From contig JBEKRV010000012.1 in NCBI GenBank assembly GCA_049517675.1, positions 11,751 to 75,750 on the forward strand: a stretch of DNA of 64,000 nt, read 5' to 3'. This document shows, piece after piece, positions 42,945 to 50,847 of this stretch. Source of the DNA: Bog-756 sp049517675 (GTDB taxonomy: Bacteria > Actinomycetota > Acidimicrobiia > Acidimicrobiales > RAAP-2). The first letter of the stretch is position 1. The number at the start of each line of letters is the position of its first letter. The notes below the pieces were generated by a model. That model worked only from the letters and a program-made list of their open reading frames with translations, was not told the DNA's origin and ran no database searches. Made by a program: the position numbers and the translations under genes.

Positions 42945-43724
42945 GTGGTGGACGCGCACGACGGGGACGTGCTGCTCACCTTGCGCGACGTCTCCAAGAC
43001 CTTCGGCGGGATCGCCGCGGTGGGTGGCGTGTCCATGCACGTCGACCGGGGCGAGAGCGTCGGGCTGGTCGGACCGAACGGCGCCGGCAAGACGACCCTG
43101 TTCAATTGCGTGTGCGGCCAGCTGCGTCCGGAGCGCGGGACGATCGAGCTCGAGGGCAGGCCCCTCGTAGGGATGCCGACGTTCGAACGGGCGCGGCTGG
43201 GGATCGGGCGCACGTACCAGCGGGTCGAGGTCTTCCCGGACATGACGGTGCGGGACCACCTCATCGTCGCCGTGCGGGCCCGGTGGCGCAGCGGCCGCCT
43301 GTGGCGTGACCTGTGCAACATCTCGAAGCCGTCGTCAGAGGAGTCGGCGAAGGTCGACACCGTTCTCGGGATGGTCGGGCTGAGCGACCGGGCGGACGTC
43401 CCCGTGTCGACACTCGGGCTCGGATCGTGCCGGCTGGTCGAGCTGGCCCGGGCGCTGGTCGCCGAGCCGGTCCTCCTGATGGCGGACGAGCCCTCGTCGG
43501 GCCTCGACGTCCGCGAGACCCGCGAGCTGGGCACCGTGCTCCGCCAGGTCCAGCGCGACCGGGGGATGGCCATGGTGCTGGTCGAGCACGACCTGGCCAT
43601 GGTGGCCGAGGTCGTCGACCGGACGGTGGTGATGAACCTGGGCGAGGTCATCGCCGAGGGCGACTTCGACTCGGTGATGGCCGACCCTGCCGTGCGCCAG
43701 GCCTATTTGGGACTGACGGCGTGA
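42945..43724 (+). CDS. ABC transporter ATP-binding protein, LivG type
   Basis: A 259-residue ATPase of the Liv family. Walker A is GPNGAGKTT near residues 43-51, Walker B with catalytic Glu is VLLMADEPSSGLD, and the switch His is in VLVEHDLAMV. The usual LSYG(Q/D)Q signature is replaced by LGLGSCRLVE, an altered signature loop. GTG 42945 follows the permease stop by one base (GTG 42948 is an alternative), and the gene ends in a GTGA overlap with the LivF-type gene. Confidence 0.87.
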   Translation: MVDAHDGDVLLTLRDVSKTFGGIAAVGGVSMHVDRGESVGLVGPNGAGKTTLFNCVCGQLRPERGTIELEGRPLVGMPTFERARLGIGRTYQRVEVFPDMTVRDHLIVAVRARWRSGRLWRDLCNISKPSSEESAKVDTVLGMVGLSDRADVPVSTLGLGSCRLVELARALVAEPVLLMADEPSSGLDVRETRELGTVLRQVQRDRGMAMVLVEHDLAMVAEVVDRTVVMNLGEVIAEGDFDSVMADPAVRQAYLGLTA

Positions 43725-44611
43725 GCACGGCGGTGGTCGAGCCGACGACGGAGCCGGCACTCGAGGTCGTCGGGGTCAGTGCCGCGTACGGGCCCTACCG
43801 TGCGTTGTTCGATGTCAGCTTCGAGGTGCCCGCCGGAGGGATCACCGCCCTGATCGGCTCCAACGGGGCGGGCAAGTCCACCGTCGCCCGGGTGGTGTCG
43901 GGACTGCTCACCTCGTCGTCGGGCGCCCTGCGGCTGGACGGCCGGGACGTGACCGGCTGGCCGGCCTACAAGCTGGCCCGCGCCGGCATGGCCCACGTGC
44001 CCGAGGGGCGTGGCGTGTTCGCCAGCCTGACGGTGGAGGAGAACCTGAAGCTGGCCTTCCGCCAGCGCGGCGGCCGCAAGGGCGTCCCGGACTCGCTGGC
44101 CCGGGCCTACGAGGTCTTCCCGCTGCTCGGCAGCAGGAGGAACCAGCACGGCGGCACCCTGTCCGGCGGCGAGCAGCGCATCCTCTCCCTGGCCAAGGTG
44201 CTGGTCGTGCCGCCCCGGGTGCTGGTGGCCGACGAGATCTCGCTCGGCCTGGCGCCACTGATGACCGATGTCGTCTACGACGGGCTCCGGCGGATCAACC
44301 AGGCCGGCACCGCGCTCCTCATCGTCGAGCAGCAGGTCGACCGGGTCCTCGAGATCGCCCAGTCGGCCGTAGTGCTCGAGCACGGCTCGGTGGCCTACCG
44401 TGGGCCGTCCGCAGCGGCCATGGGCGCCGTCGAAGGACTCCTCGTCGCCCGGGAGCGGGCGGAGGCGGTGGCGGACGGGGACGGGCCGGCCACCGTGCCG
44501 GCAGGGTCGAGCGGAACGGCGGGGTCGACCGGGTCGAGCGGAACGGCGGTCGGACGCGAGGCAGTGGACCTTCGAGAGGCAGCGGACCATGAGGAAGAGG
44601 ACAGGACATGA
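43721..44611 (+). CDS. ABC transporter ATP-binding protein, LivF type
   Basis: A 296-residue ATPase. Walker A is GSNGAGKST, the signature is LSGGEQR (canonical, unlike its partner), Walker B is VLVADEISLGLAP, and the switch is IVEQQV. AHVPEGRGVFASLTVEENL is the LivF hallmark. The C-terminal ~40 residues are a Gly/Ser/Thr-rich extension built partly from a 27-bp tandem repeat. GTG 43721 overlaps the LivG stop, and its own stop overlaps the thiolase start (ATGA), so all three are translationally coupled. Confidence 0.9.
   Translation: MSTAVVEPTTEPALEVVGVSAAYGPYRALFDVSFEVPAGGITALIGSNGAGKSTVARVVSGLLTSSSGALRLDGRDVTGWPAYKLARAGMAHVPEGRGVFASLTVEENLKLAFRQRGGRKGVPDSLARAYEVFPLLGSRRNQHGGTLSGGEQRILSLAKVLVVPPRVLVADEISLGLAPLMTDVVYDGLRRINQAGTALLIVEQQVDRVLEIAQSAVVLEHGSVAYRGPSAAAMGAVEGLLVARERAEAVADGDGPATVPAGSSGTAGSTGSSGTAVGREAVDLREAADHEEEDRT
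44504..44549 (+). repeat. 27-bp-period direct repeat in the LivF tail
   Basis: A 19-base unit beginning GGGTCGAGCGG occurs identically at 44504-44522 and 44531-44549. The 27-base period keeps frame and encodes GSSGTAGST followed by GSSGTAVGR. It probably encodes a flexible linker and arose by slippage. Confidence 0.7.
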
Positions 44612-45801
44612 GCAACGGCGTGCGTGACGCGGTCGTGGTGGACGTGGTCCGGACGACCCTGGGGAAGCGGGGGGGTGCCCTGGCCCAGTGGCACCCGGCC
44701 GACCTCCTCGGTCTGGCCCTGGGGACGGTGGTCGAGCGGACCGGGGTCGACCCCGGACAGGTCGACGACGTGATCGGCGGGTGCGTGAGCCAGGTGGGCG
44801 AGCAGAGCACCAACGTGGCCCGGAACGCCTGGGTCGCAGCCGGCCTGCCTCAGCACGTGCCGGCCACCACGGTGGATCGCCAGTGCGGATCCTCCCAGCA
44901 GGCGATGCACTTCGCCGCGGCCGGGGTGAACGCCGGGCACTACGACCTGGTGGTCGCCTGTGGCGTCGAGTCGATGAGCCGGGTGCCGCTCGCCTCGAAC
45001 GCCCGTGGGGGCACCGGGCCGTTCCCGCCGTCGTTCCTCGAGCAGATCGACGGGCGCCTGTGGGCCCAGTTCCGGGTGGCCCAGGTGCTGGCCGACCGGT
45101 GGGGGATCAGCCGGGAGGAGATGGACGCCTTCGCGCTCGAGAGCCACCGACGGGCCGCCGCGGCGTGGGACGCCGGTCACTTCGCCTCGGAGGCGGTGCC
45201 GGTGCCGCTGAAGGACGAGGACGGGTCGCCCACAGGGGCGCTCCTCGAGATCGACGAGGGGATCCGGCGGAACGGCAGCATGGAGGCGCTCGCCGGGCTC
45301 CCGCCGGCGCAGGGGTGGGAGCCCGAGACGGCACCGGACATCACCGCCGGGAACTCGTCCCAGATGACCGACGGGGCCGCGGCGATGCTGATCGCCGAAC
45401 GGTCGGTGGCCGAGCGCCTCGGACTGCCGGTCCGGGCCCGCTTCGCCCATGCGACGGTGGCCGCCGACGACGCCGCCATCGTGCTGTCGGCCCCGGTGCC
45501 GGCCACCCAGCGTCTGCTCGACCGGTCGGGGATGACCATCGACCAGTTCGACGCGGTGGAGTGCAACGAGGCGTTCGCGGCGATCGCCCTGATGTGGCAC
45601 CGGGCGTTCCCGGTCGATCCTGGAATCCTCAATCCGTTCGGGGGTGCCATCGCCATGGGACATCCGCTCGGTGCGAGCGGCGTGCGCCTGGCCGGCACCC
45701 TGCTCAACAACCTCGAGGCGACGGGCGGCCGGTACGGGTTCCAGACCATGTGCGAGGGCGGCGGTCAGGCCAATGCCATGGTGCTCGAGCGCCTGGGCTG
45801 A
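44608..45801 (+). CDS. Acetyl-CoA acetyltransferase (thiolase)
   Basis: A 397-residue classical thiolase with complete active site. The nucleophile is Cys93 in TVDRQCGSSQQAMH, NEAFA is present, His352 is in AMGHPLGASG, and the second Cys382 is in CEGGGQANAMV. It removes an acetyl (or propionyl) unit from a 3-ketoacyl-CoA, or condenses two. ATG 44608 overlaps the LivF stop. Finding it at the end of an importer operon suggests the imported compound is degraded through beta-oxidation. Confidence 0.92.
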   Translation: MSNGVRDAVVVDVVRTTLGKRGGALAQWHPADLLGLALGTVVERTGVDPGQVDDVIGGCVSQVGEQSTNVARNAWVAAGLPQHVPATTVDRQCGSSQQAMHFAAAGVNAGHYDLVVACGVESMSRVPLASNARGGTGPFPPSFLEQIDGRLWAQFRVAQVLADRWGISREEMDAFALESHRRAAAAWDAGHFASEAVPVPLKDEDGSPTGALLEIDEGIRRNGSMEALAGLPPAQGWEPETAPDITAGNSSQMTDGAAAMLIAERSVAERLGLPVRARFAHATVAADDAAIVLSAPVPATQRLLDRSGMTIDQFDAVECNEAFAAIALMWHRAFPVDPGILNPFGGAIAMGHPLGASGVRLAGTLLNNLEATGGRYGFQTMCEGGGQANAMVLERLG

Positions 45802-45828
45802 GTCGGCGCCAGGGGCCGTCGGTCAGCG

Positions 45829-45834
45829 TAGAGT
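45829..45834 (+). promoter_or_regulatory. -10 box (TAGAGT) of the PPOX gene
   Basis: TAGAGT ends seven bases before ATG 45842, and no ribosome binding site is present. Leaderless type. Confidence 0.45.
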
Positions 45835-45841
45835 TCGTGGC

Positions 45842-46261
45842 ATGGCCGACCTCACCCCCGACATCCGTCGGGCACTGACGGCCGGGCAACTCGCCCACCT
45901 CGCCACCGTCAACGCCGACGGCAGCCCGCAGGTGAGCGTGGTCTGGATCGGGTTGGAGGGCGACGACATCGTCGTCGGACACCTGATGGGTGGTCGCAAG
46001 GTGTCCAACATCAGGCGCGATCCGCGTGTCTGCCTGACCGTGGAGACCGCAGGGGCGAATCCGGTCGGCATGAAGAACTACCTGATCGTCCACGGGACCG
46101 CGCACCTGGTGGAGGGTGGGGCACCGGAGCTGCTCCAGCGGCTCGCCGAGGTCTACGTGGGTCCCGGGACGACGTTCCCGCCGATGGACGATCCACCGGC
46201 GGGACACGTCATCCACATCACGCCCGAACGGTTCGGAGGTGTCGGCCCCTGGGCGGGTTGA
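45842..46261 (+). CDS. PPOX-class (pyridoxamine-oxidase-fold) flavin/F420 protein
   Basis: A 139-residue split-barrel protein. LTAGQLAHLATVNADGSPQVSVVWIGLEGDDIVVG and RKVSNIRRDPRVCLTVE are characteristic of the PPOX family, many actinobacterial members of which bind F420 and reduce unsaturated substrates such as biliverdin-like or quinone-like compounds. The cofactor is inferred. ATG 45842 is seven bases after a TAGAGT box. It lies 40 bases beyond the thiolase but has its own promoter. Confidence 0.82.
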   Translation: MADLTPDIRRALTAGQLAHLATVNADGSPQVSVVWIGLEGDDIVVGHLMGGRKVSNIRRDPRVCLTVETAGANPVGMKNYLIVHGTAHLVEGGAPELLQRLAEVYVGPGTTFPPMDDPPAGHVIHITPERFGGVGPWAG

Positions 46262-46587
46262 GGGGATACCCCGGGCCACCGCGTACCGCTCGACGAGGGC
46301 GCGCCGGTGGGCCCGCCCACCGGGTGGCCGGTGCCCCGAGCGACCCGTCCGATTCGGTCCCGGGCCGCCCTGAATGCCTCCGACTGTCGCGCTCGAGGAG
46401 CATCGAGGGGTCTCGATCCGCTCGATGTGCGACGTGTCGATTCCTGTCACGAGGAGTTCATCCGCGATCGCTTGCCTTCGTATGAGGTGACCGCCACACT
46501 GACGAATATCAGATGGACTGTGGGCAGGCGGGGGGTCTGAAATCTGTGCGCAGATTGCGTCAGATTGCCGAATGAAGGAGGAGTACT
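46262..46587. other. 326-base intergenic region with lower GC and an operator-like repeat
   Basis: No gene can be supported here. GC content drops noticeably toward the right end (TGACGAATATCAGATGG...), and an operator-like repeat lies at 46541-46566 just before the secreted-protein gene. Short frames crossing the region have no ribosome binding site and no recognisable domain. Confidence 0.6.
46541..46566 (+). promoter_or_regulatory. Inverted repeat with a third half-site (AATCTG/CAGATT)
   Basis: AATCTG-TGCG-CAGATT (46541-46556) is a 6-bp inverted repeat, and a third CAGATT half-site follows at 46561-46566, one helical turn from the second. It lies 22 bases before the start of the secreted-protein gene. 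It looks like a binding site for a dimeric regulator, identity unknown. Confidence 0.45.
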
Positions 46588-47217
46588 GTGATTCGAAAGC
46601 TCGTTCTCATGGCGACCGTCGTCGCCCTGCCCTTTGCCGCTCTTGCGGCCATCGGGTCCGGCGATGCCGTGGCAAGTGCGCCGGTGACGTTCACCGGATC
46701 CATCCAGTGCGACGCGCTCGGGGGACTGAGTATCGCCAGTTCGGCAGGGGCGGGAGCCACCAACGTCGATGCCGTCGGTACCACCTACACGGTGACCTTC
46801 ACCGGGAAGTTCAAGAAGTGCGTGGGCGTGGGTTCGACGAGCCTGATCCAAGGGGGGGAGCACCTCAAGAGCGGAGTGCTCACCTACAGCTACACCTACA
46901 CCAACTCCACGGTGGGTGGACTGTGCGCCGCGCTCGGCACCTTCGGTCCGCTGCCCGCGATGACGGCCCATGTCACCTGGGTGGGCTCTCCTGCCCTACC
47001 TGGATTTGCGCCTTCGACGATCACCTTCGGGGGTGGTTTTGCGGGTGCCGGCTACGTGTTCTACGCCCCCGGTTCCACCGTCGGATCGTTCGCGGGTCCG
47101 TCGAGTTCGCTGATTCTCACGGACTCCAGCGCCACGGTTCTGTCGGATTGTGCGACCTCGAGTGGACTGACTTCACTCGCCATGGGCGGATTCGCATACA
47201 ATCTCGTCGTCTCCTGA
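46588..47217 (+). CDS. Secreted protein of unknown function
   Basis: A 209-residue protein with a clear Sec signal peptide (MIRKLVLMATVVALPFAALAA..., likely cut after AVASA near residue 31). The mature ~178 residues are Thr/Ser/Gly-rich and probably beta-sheet, with four Cys that could form two disulfides. No family is recognised. GTG 46588 has one of the strongest ribosome binding sites in the window (AAGGAGGAG). Base composition is less GC-rich than its neighbours. An operator-like repeat precedes it and a strong hairpin follows, so it is a self-contained unit. Confidence 0.75.
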   Translation: MIRKLVLMATVVALPFAALAAIGSGDAVASAPVTFTGSIQCDALGGLSIASSAGAGATNVDAVGTTYTVTFTGKFKKCVGVGSTSLIQGGEHLKSGVLTYSYTYTNSTVGGLCAALGTFGPLPAMTAHVTWVGSPALPGFAPSTITFGGGFAGAGYVFYAPGSTVGSFAGPSSSLILTDSSATVLSDCATSSGLTSLAMGGFAYNLVVS

Positions 47218-47262
47218 ACGGCGGTGCAACATCGGTAATTGAGTCCTTTCGACCGTGACGTT

Positions 47263-47296
47263 CATTGGGGGTGGGGCTTCGGCCCCGCCCCCAATG
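47263..47296 (+). terminator. Strong hairpin terminator with TTCG loop
   Basis: Two 15-base arms (CATTGGGGG-T-GGGGC and its complement) pair with one G-U wobble around the stable TTCG tetraloop, 46 bases after the stop of the secreted-protein gene. There is no T-run. Confidence 0.7.
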
Positions 47297-47649
47297 CATT
47301 GTGTGCCGATCCACGCTCGGTACACGACGGTTCACCGCATGCCGACCGAAGGAAGTCGATCGAAGGAAGAGGTACCCGTTGGCGTCCGCACCCGACCGGC
47401 TCCGGGCCCCGATCACGGGTGCCCGGGCGGTTCCGACCACACCGGGTGGGCCGACCGGGTCCGCCGGGTCACGTTCAGGTCCCGGCGACGCCCTGCCCGA
47501 TGACCACGACGCCGAGGACGACGAACGGCAGGGACGGCACGGCGACGTCGTCGTGTCCGATCCGGTCGTCCCGTCCGTCGAGCGCCGGGGGTGCCCCGCA
47601 CGATGGCAGACGTCGTCGTCGAGCCGGGAGAAGGTGCGACTCGGCGGGG
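47297..47649. other. 353-base gap with no supportable gene
   Basis: I see no convincing gene. Frames through this stretch lack ribosome binding sites and domains. On the minus strand a short hydrophobic stretch (LPFVVLGVVVIGQGVAG) ends at a stop near 47480, but it has no start and could be chance or a gene remnant. The right end abuts the ArsR palindrome. Confidence 0.5.
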
Positions 47650-47693
47650 ACCCGTCCCTATGGTTTGCCATATGGCAAACCATAGGGACGGGT
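47650..47693. promoter_or_regulatory. 44-bp perfect palindrome containing the ArsR promoter and start codon
   Basis: Bases 47650-47671 are the exact complement of 47672-47693 (left arm begins ACCCGTCCCTATGG, centre CATATG). The plus strand has a TATGGT -10 box at 47659-47664, seven bases before ATG 47672 at the exact centre. By symmetry the minus strand carries the same box and an ATG at 47671. The site is probably the autoregulatory operator of the ArsR protein encoded from it. Confidence 0.75.
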
Positions 47694-48022
47694 TGGACAG
47701 GACGTTCCATGCCCTCGCCGATCCGACACGACGCGGTGTGGTCGAGACCCTGACCAGGCGCGGCAGGTCCTCGGTCAAGGAACTGGCGGAGCCGTTCCCG
47801 ATCGGCCTCCCGACGTTCCTGAAGCATCTGAAGGTGCTCGAGGACAGCGGGCTCGTCTCGTCCGAGAAGAGCGGTAGGACCCGCACCTGCCGCATCCGCA
47901 CGGAGCATCTCGGTGAGGCCGAACGCTGGCTGTCCCGACGGCGCAGTGCCGTCGACCGGCAGTCGGACAGCTTCTCCGCGTCCGTCGAGGGCATCCGCGG
48001 AACCGAGGGAGGACAGTCGTGA
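47672..48022 (+). CDS. ArsR-family transcriptional regulator
   Basis: A 116-residue winged-helix repressor of the ArsR/SmtB superfamily. LDRTFHALADPTRRGVVETLTRRGRSSVKELAEPFPIGLPTFLKHLKVLEDSGLVSSEKSGRTRTCRI covers the HTH and wing. Metal-binding ELCVGD-type cysteines are absent, so it is likely a non-metal sensor of the group paired with SRPBCC proteins. ATG 47672 is chosen because a TATGGT box lies seven bases upstream; an in-frame ATG at 47660 exists. It overlaps the SRPBCC gene by GTGA. It probably represses its own operon by binding the 44-bp palindrome at its start. Confidence 0.88.
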   Translation: MANHRDGLDRTFHALADPTRRGVVETLTRRGRSSVKELAEPFPIGLPTFLKHLKVLEDSGLVSSEKSGRTRTCRIRTEHLGEAERWLSRRRSAVDRQSDSFSASVEGIRGTEGGQS

Positions 48023-48483
48023 ATCGTCACCACCGTATGGGTCACGGCACGATCGCGGCCAGCCGCCGGATCGTTGCGCCACGCGGCGTGGTGTACGAGG
48101 CGTGGACGGAACTCGAACACCGGAGGCAGTGGTTCGCCGGGCCGGCGTGGACGGAGATCGAACGAAGCCTCGACCTTCGGGTCGGAGGGACGGAGATCGC
48201 CCACGGTCGCTTCCAGACGGGCGTCGAGACCGTCTACACGGCACGCTTCCACCTGATCGAGCCCGACGTGCGCCTCATCTACGCTTTCGACATGCGCGTC
48301 GCCGGGGAGCACTTCTCGGTCTCCCTCGCCGGCGTCGAATTCGAGGACGTGCCGGGCGGAACCGAGCTGACCTACACCGAACAGGCCTTCTTCCTCGTCG
48401 GCGAGTACGACGCCGACGGCCGGTCGGAAGGAACCATGGGGCTGCTCGACCAATTCACGGCCCACGTGGCGACCCTGGTCTGA
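48019..48483 (+). CDS. SRPBCC / AHSA1-family protein
   Basis: A 154-residue helix-grip (START-like, AHSA1) protein. It has SRRIVAPRGVVYEAWTELEHRRQWFAGP, then ERSLDLRVGGTEIAHGR, and ends with GTELTYTEQAFFLVG...GTMGLLDQFTAHV. The family forms a hydrophobic ligand pocket, and pairs of ArsR and SRPBCC genes are common in actinobacteria. The ligand may be what the ArsR protein's target pathway handles. GTG 48019 overlaps the ArsR stop (GTGA), so they are translated together. Confidence 0.88.
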   Translation: MNRHHRMGHGTIAASRRIVAPRGVVYEAWTELEHRRQWFAGPAWTEIERSLDLRVGGTEIAHGRFQTGVETVYTARFHLIEPDVRLIYAFDMRVAGEHFSVSLAGVEFEDVPGGTELTYTEQAFFLVGEYDADGRSEGTMGLLDQFTAHVATLV

Positions 48484-48549
48484 CCCGGCGGTGGGCCGAT
48501 CGCGTCCGATGGCCGACGACGTGCCTCACCGTCGAGCCCGGCGACCGTG

Positions 48550-49074
48550 TCAGTCGTCGTCGGTCGCCGTCGGACGCCTCAGCCACTCGCCGAACTGCTT
48601 GGCGAGGTCCTGTGCCGACCCCGTGGTGCGGTCCAGGAAGGCGGAGAACCGCTCGCGGTAGTGGGCGACGGCCGCGTCGAACTCGACCGACGGTGGCGGT
48701 TCCGCGCCCCTCCTCGGGTGCGAGCCGTCGATGATCCGGTCGTACTCGCCGGACTGCACCCAGAGCATCAGCTCCTCGACCCTGCGCACGGCGATCGGAT
48801 GGGTCAGGCTCAGCTCCACCCGGAACCGGGAGTGCCGCGAGAACAGGTCGTCCTCGTCCTCATAGGCGGAGGCCTGCTTGAGGAACGCCTCGAAGCTCAT
48901 CCCCGGCAGCGCTCCACCGGCGATGCGCACCAGCACCCGGCACGGTTCGAGCGGATCGGCCATGACGATCGCCGCCGGCAGGCGGCAGGGCCCGATGTCG
49001 AACGGATTGGGCATGAGGAAGGTCCCCCCTTCGTGGAGGGACCGGAAGCGGGCACGTCTGTCGTCGGTGGTCAT
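48550..49074 (-). pseudogene. Chimeric ORF: PEP-mutase-like start joined to an M48-peptidase-like end
   Basis: This 174-residue ORF is open but looks like a fusion scar. Residues ~1-38 (RARFRSLHEGGTFLMPNPFDIGPCRLPA) match the N-terminus of isocitrate lyase/PEP-mutase-family enzymes (G-x-F-x-MPN-x-WD). The rest (from about MADPLEPCRVLVRIAGG) matches the C-terminal part of M48-type metallopeptidases: LTHPIAVRRVEELMLWVQSGEYDRII, then VAHYRERF. The HExxH motif and the whole enzyme barrel are missing, so neither activity is likely. A deletion joining two genes would explain it. A short functional protein cannot be excluded. Confidence 0.6.
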
Positions 49075-49155
49075 GCCTGCATGGTGGGCGAACGTCGGTG
49101 CGGCGGCAAGCGGCTCTGCGACATCGCGGCCGGTCACGGGCCGCCGCGGACCGGG

Positions 49156-49980
49156 TCACTCCCCGGTCGAGGGCGCCCCCCCGGGCCCGTCGGACTGCAT
49201 GCGCACGTAGGCGGCCGAACCGGCCAGGAAGCCGTCGACGTCCTGGGCACGCGCCAGGGCGAACTGGGCGAAGTACTCGGGGACGTAGACGGCGTGGGAC
49301 CCCGAGACGATCCCGTCGAGGATGGTGGCGACCGCCTCGTCGACCGTGATGGCGTCCACGCCGCCGGCGAAGGGATCGTTGTCGGGCAGGGTGAACAGCT
49401 CGGTGTCGACGACACCGGGGTAGACCACGGTGACCCGGATGCCGGTCTCCCAGAGGTCGACCGCCATGGCCTCGGAGAACACGGCCAGGGCGGCCTTGGA
49501 CGCGTCGTAGGCCGCCTCGCCGGGCGAACTGAGCGGAGCGGCCACCGAGGACACGCTGACGATGCGGCCCGATCCCCGCTCGAGCATGTGGGGGAGCAGC
49601 GCCAGGGTGAGTCGGGCGGGTGACAGGAAGTTGATGGCCATGACCGATTCGACGGTGGAGATGTCCAAGGCGGTCACGTGGCGCCGCTTAGGGATGCCGG
49701 CGTTGTTGACCAGGATGTCGACGCCGCCCAGCTCGCCGAGCGCGTCCCGGGCGAGCCGGTCGACGGCGTCGGGTTGGGACAGGTCCGCCACCCACATCCT
49801 CGAGTCCGGGGAGTGGGAACGGCAGCGGTCGAGGACCTCGGCCAGCCGGTCGGACCGACGGGCCACGATCCCGACCGTCGCCCCGTGGGCGGCCAGGGCC
49901 TCGGCCAACCCGGCGCCGATCCCCGACGACGCGCCGGTCACCAGTACCCGTGACCCCGCGAAGTCCTCGTCCCCGGTCAC
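49156..49980 (-). CDS. Short-chain dehydrogenase/reductase
   Basis: A 274-residue classical SDR. TGASSGIG lies near residue 15, NNAG follows, the catalytic Ser is in VSSVAAPLSSPGEAAYDASKAA (Ser, then Tyr-x3-Lys), and VYPGVVDTE comes after. ARRSD after strand 2 suggests NADP. GTG 49980 overlaps the stop of the crotonase by GTGA, so the two are coupled. Together they could carry out hydration and oxidation of an enoyl-CoA, the second and third steps of beta-oxidation. Confidence 0.88.
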   Translation of the reverse strand: MTGDEDFAGSRVLVTGASSGIGAGLAEALAAHGATVGIVARRSDRLAEVLDRCRSHSPDSRMWVADLSQPDAVDRLARDALGELGGVDILVNNAGIPKRRHVTALDISTVESVMAINFLSPARLTLALLPHMLERGSGRIVSVSSVAAPLSSPGEAAYDASKAALAVFSEAMAVDLWETGIRVTVVYPGVVDTELFTLPDNDPFAGGVDAITVDEAVATILDGIVSGSHAVYVPEYFAQFALARAQDVDGFLAGSAAYVRMQSDGPGGAPSTGE

Positions 49981-50786
49981 CGGTTCCTCCACTCGGGGGC
50001 GCGCTTCTCGGCGAAGGCCCGGGGGCCCTCCACGGCGTCCTCGCTCGAGAACACCTCGGAGGCGATGGCCGACTCGATGCGGTAGGCCTCCTTCATGTCG
50101 ACGAGGAGGCCCCGCTGCACGGACTCCTTGGTCTTGCGGACGGCGAAGGGTCCGTTGGCGGTGATGCGCCGGGCGTAGTCGTAGGCCCGGTCCATCAGCT
50201 CACCCGGGGTGCAGACCTCGTTCAGCAGTCCCATGGCCAGGACCCGCGGGGCCGAGATCCGGTCGGCGCACAGCAGGAGTTCCATGGCCGCCGGGTACGG
50301 GATCTGGCGGGGGAGTCGGACGGTGGTCCCACCGCCGGCGAAGAGGCCCCGCTTGGGCTCGAGCACACCGAACGTGGCGGTGTCGGCGGCGACCCGGATG
50401 TCGCAGCCGCCCAGCATCTCCATCCCCCCGGCCACGCAGGTGCCGTTCACCGCGGCCACGACGGGTTTGTAGAGCTTCACGTTCCGCAGCACCGCCTTCA
50501 CCCCGTCGTCGAGGCGGTAGCCGTCGATCTCGGTGATGCCCTCGTCCTGCATGCGCGACTGGAGCCGGGTGATCTCGGGGATGTAGGTCTTGAGGTCGGC
50601 CCCGACGCAGAAGTCCTCACCCACCCCGGTGACGACGGCCACCCAGGCGTCGTCGTCCTCGCCGAAGCGCTCCCAGGCGCCGCGGAGCTGTGCGAAGTGC
50701 TCCATGTCCATGGCGTTTCGCGCCTCGGGGCGGTCGATGGTGACGAGGGCGACGTGGTCGTCGCCGCGGACGTAGTGGATCGGCAT
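49977..50786 (-). CDS. Enoyl-CoA hydratase (crotonase family)
   Basis: A 269-residue crotonase. It has VALVTIDRPEARNAMDM, the oxyanion segment GEDFCVGADLK, AAVNGTCVAGGMEMLGGCDIRVAA and EPKRGLFAGGGTTVRLPRQIP. Both expected glycine-rich oxyanion segments and a Glu in the first active-site helix are present. ATG 50786 follows AAGGAG at good spacing on the minus strand. It is the first gene of a crotonase-SDR pair and lies 61 bases from the end of the thiolase-like gene on the same strand, so read-through is possible. Confidence 0.88.
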   Translation of the reverse strand: MPIHYVRGDDHVALVTIDRPEARNAMDMEHFAQLRGAWERFGEDDDAWVAVVTGVGEDFCVGADLKTYIPEITRLQSRMQDEGITEIDGYRLDDGVKAVLRNVKLYKPVVAAVNGTCVAGGMEMLGGCDIRVAADTATFGVLEPKRGLFAGGGTTVRLPRQIPYPAAMELLLCADRISAPRVLAMGLLNEVCTPGELMDRAYDYARRITANGPFAVRKTKESVQRGLLVDMKEAYRIESAIASEVFSSEDAVEGPRAFAEKRAPEWRNR

Positions 50787-50847
50787 GGCTCTCCTTGGTC
50801 TGCGTGGGGCAGGTCGTGGTGCGAGTGGTGCGTTCCCCTCCGACGGC

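Noticed and set aside
40877..43651. 924-codon minus-strand ORF opposite the Liv permease and LivG genes
   Set aside because: Composed of low-complexity His/Asp/Gly/Arg runs and shadows two clear membrane/ATPase genes.
44504..44549. Tandem repeat as part of a CRISPR or mobile element
   Set aside because: Only two units of 27 bp period inside the coding end of LivF. No spacers, no cas genes, no transposase.
47461..47580. Hydrophobic minus-strand stretch ending near 47480 as a membrane-protein remnant
   Set aside because: Too short, no start codon context and no homologous domain recognised.
47413..47671. Minus-strand ORF that starts MVCHMANHRDG, identical to the ArsR start
   Set aside because: It is the mirror image produced by the 44-bp palindrome. 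Beyond it the frame has no HTH or other domain.
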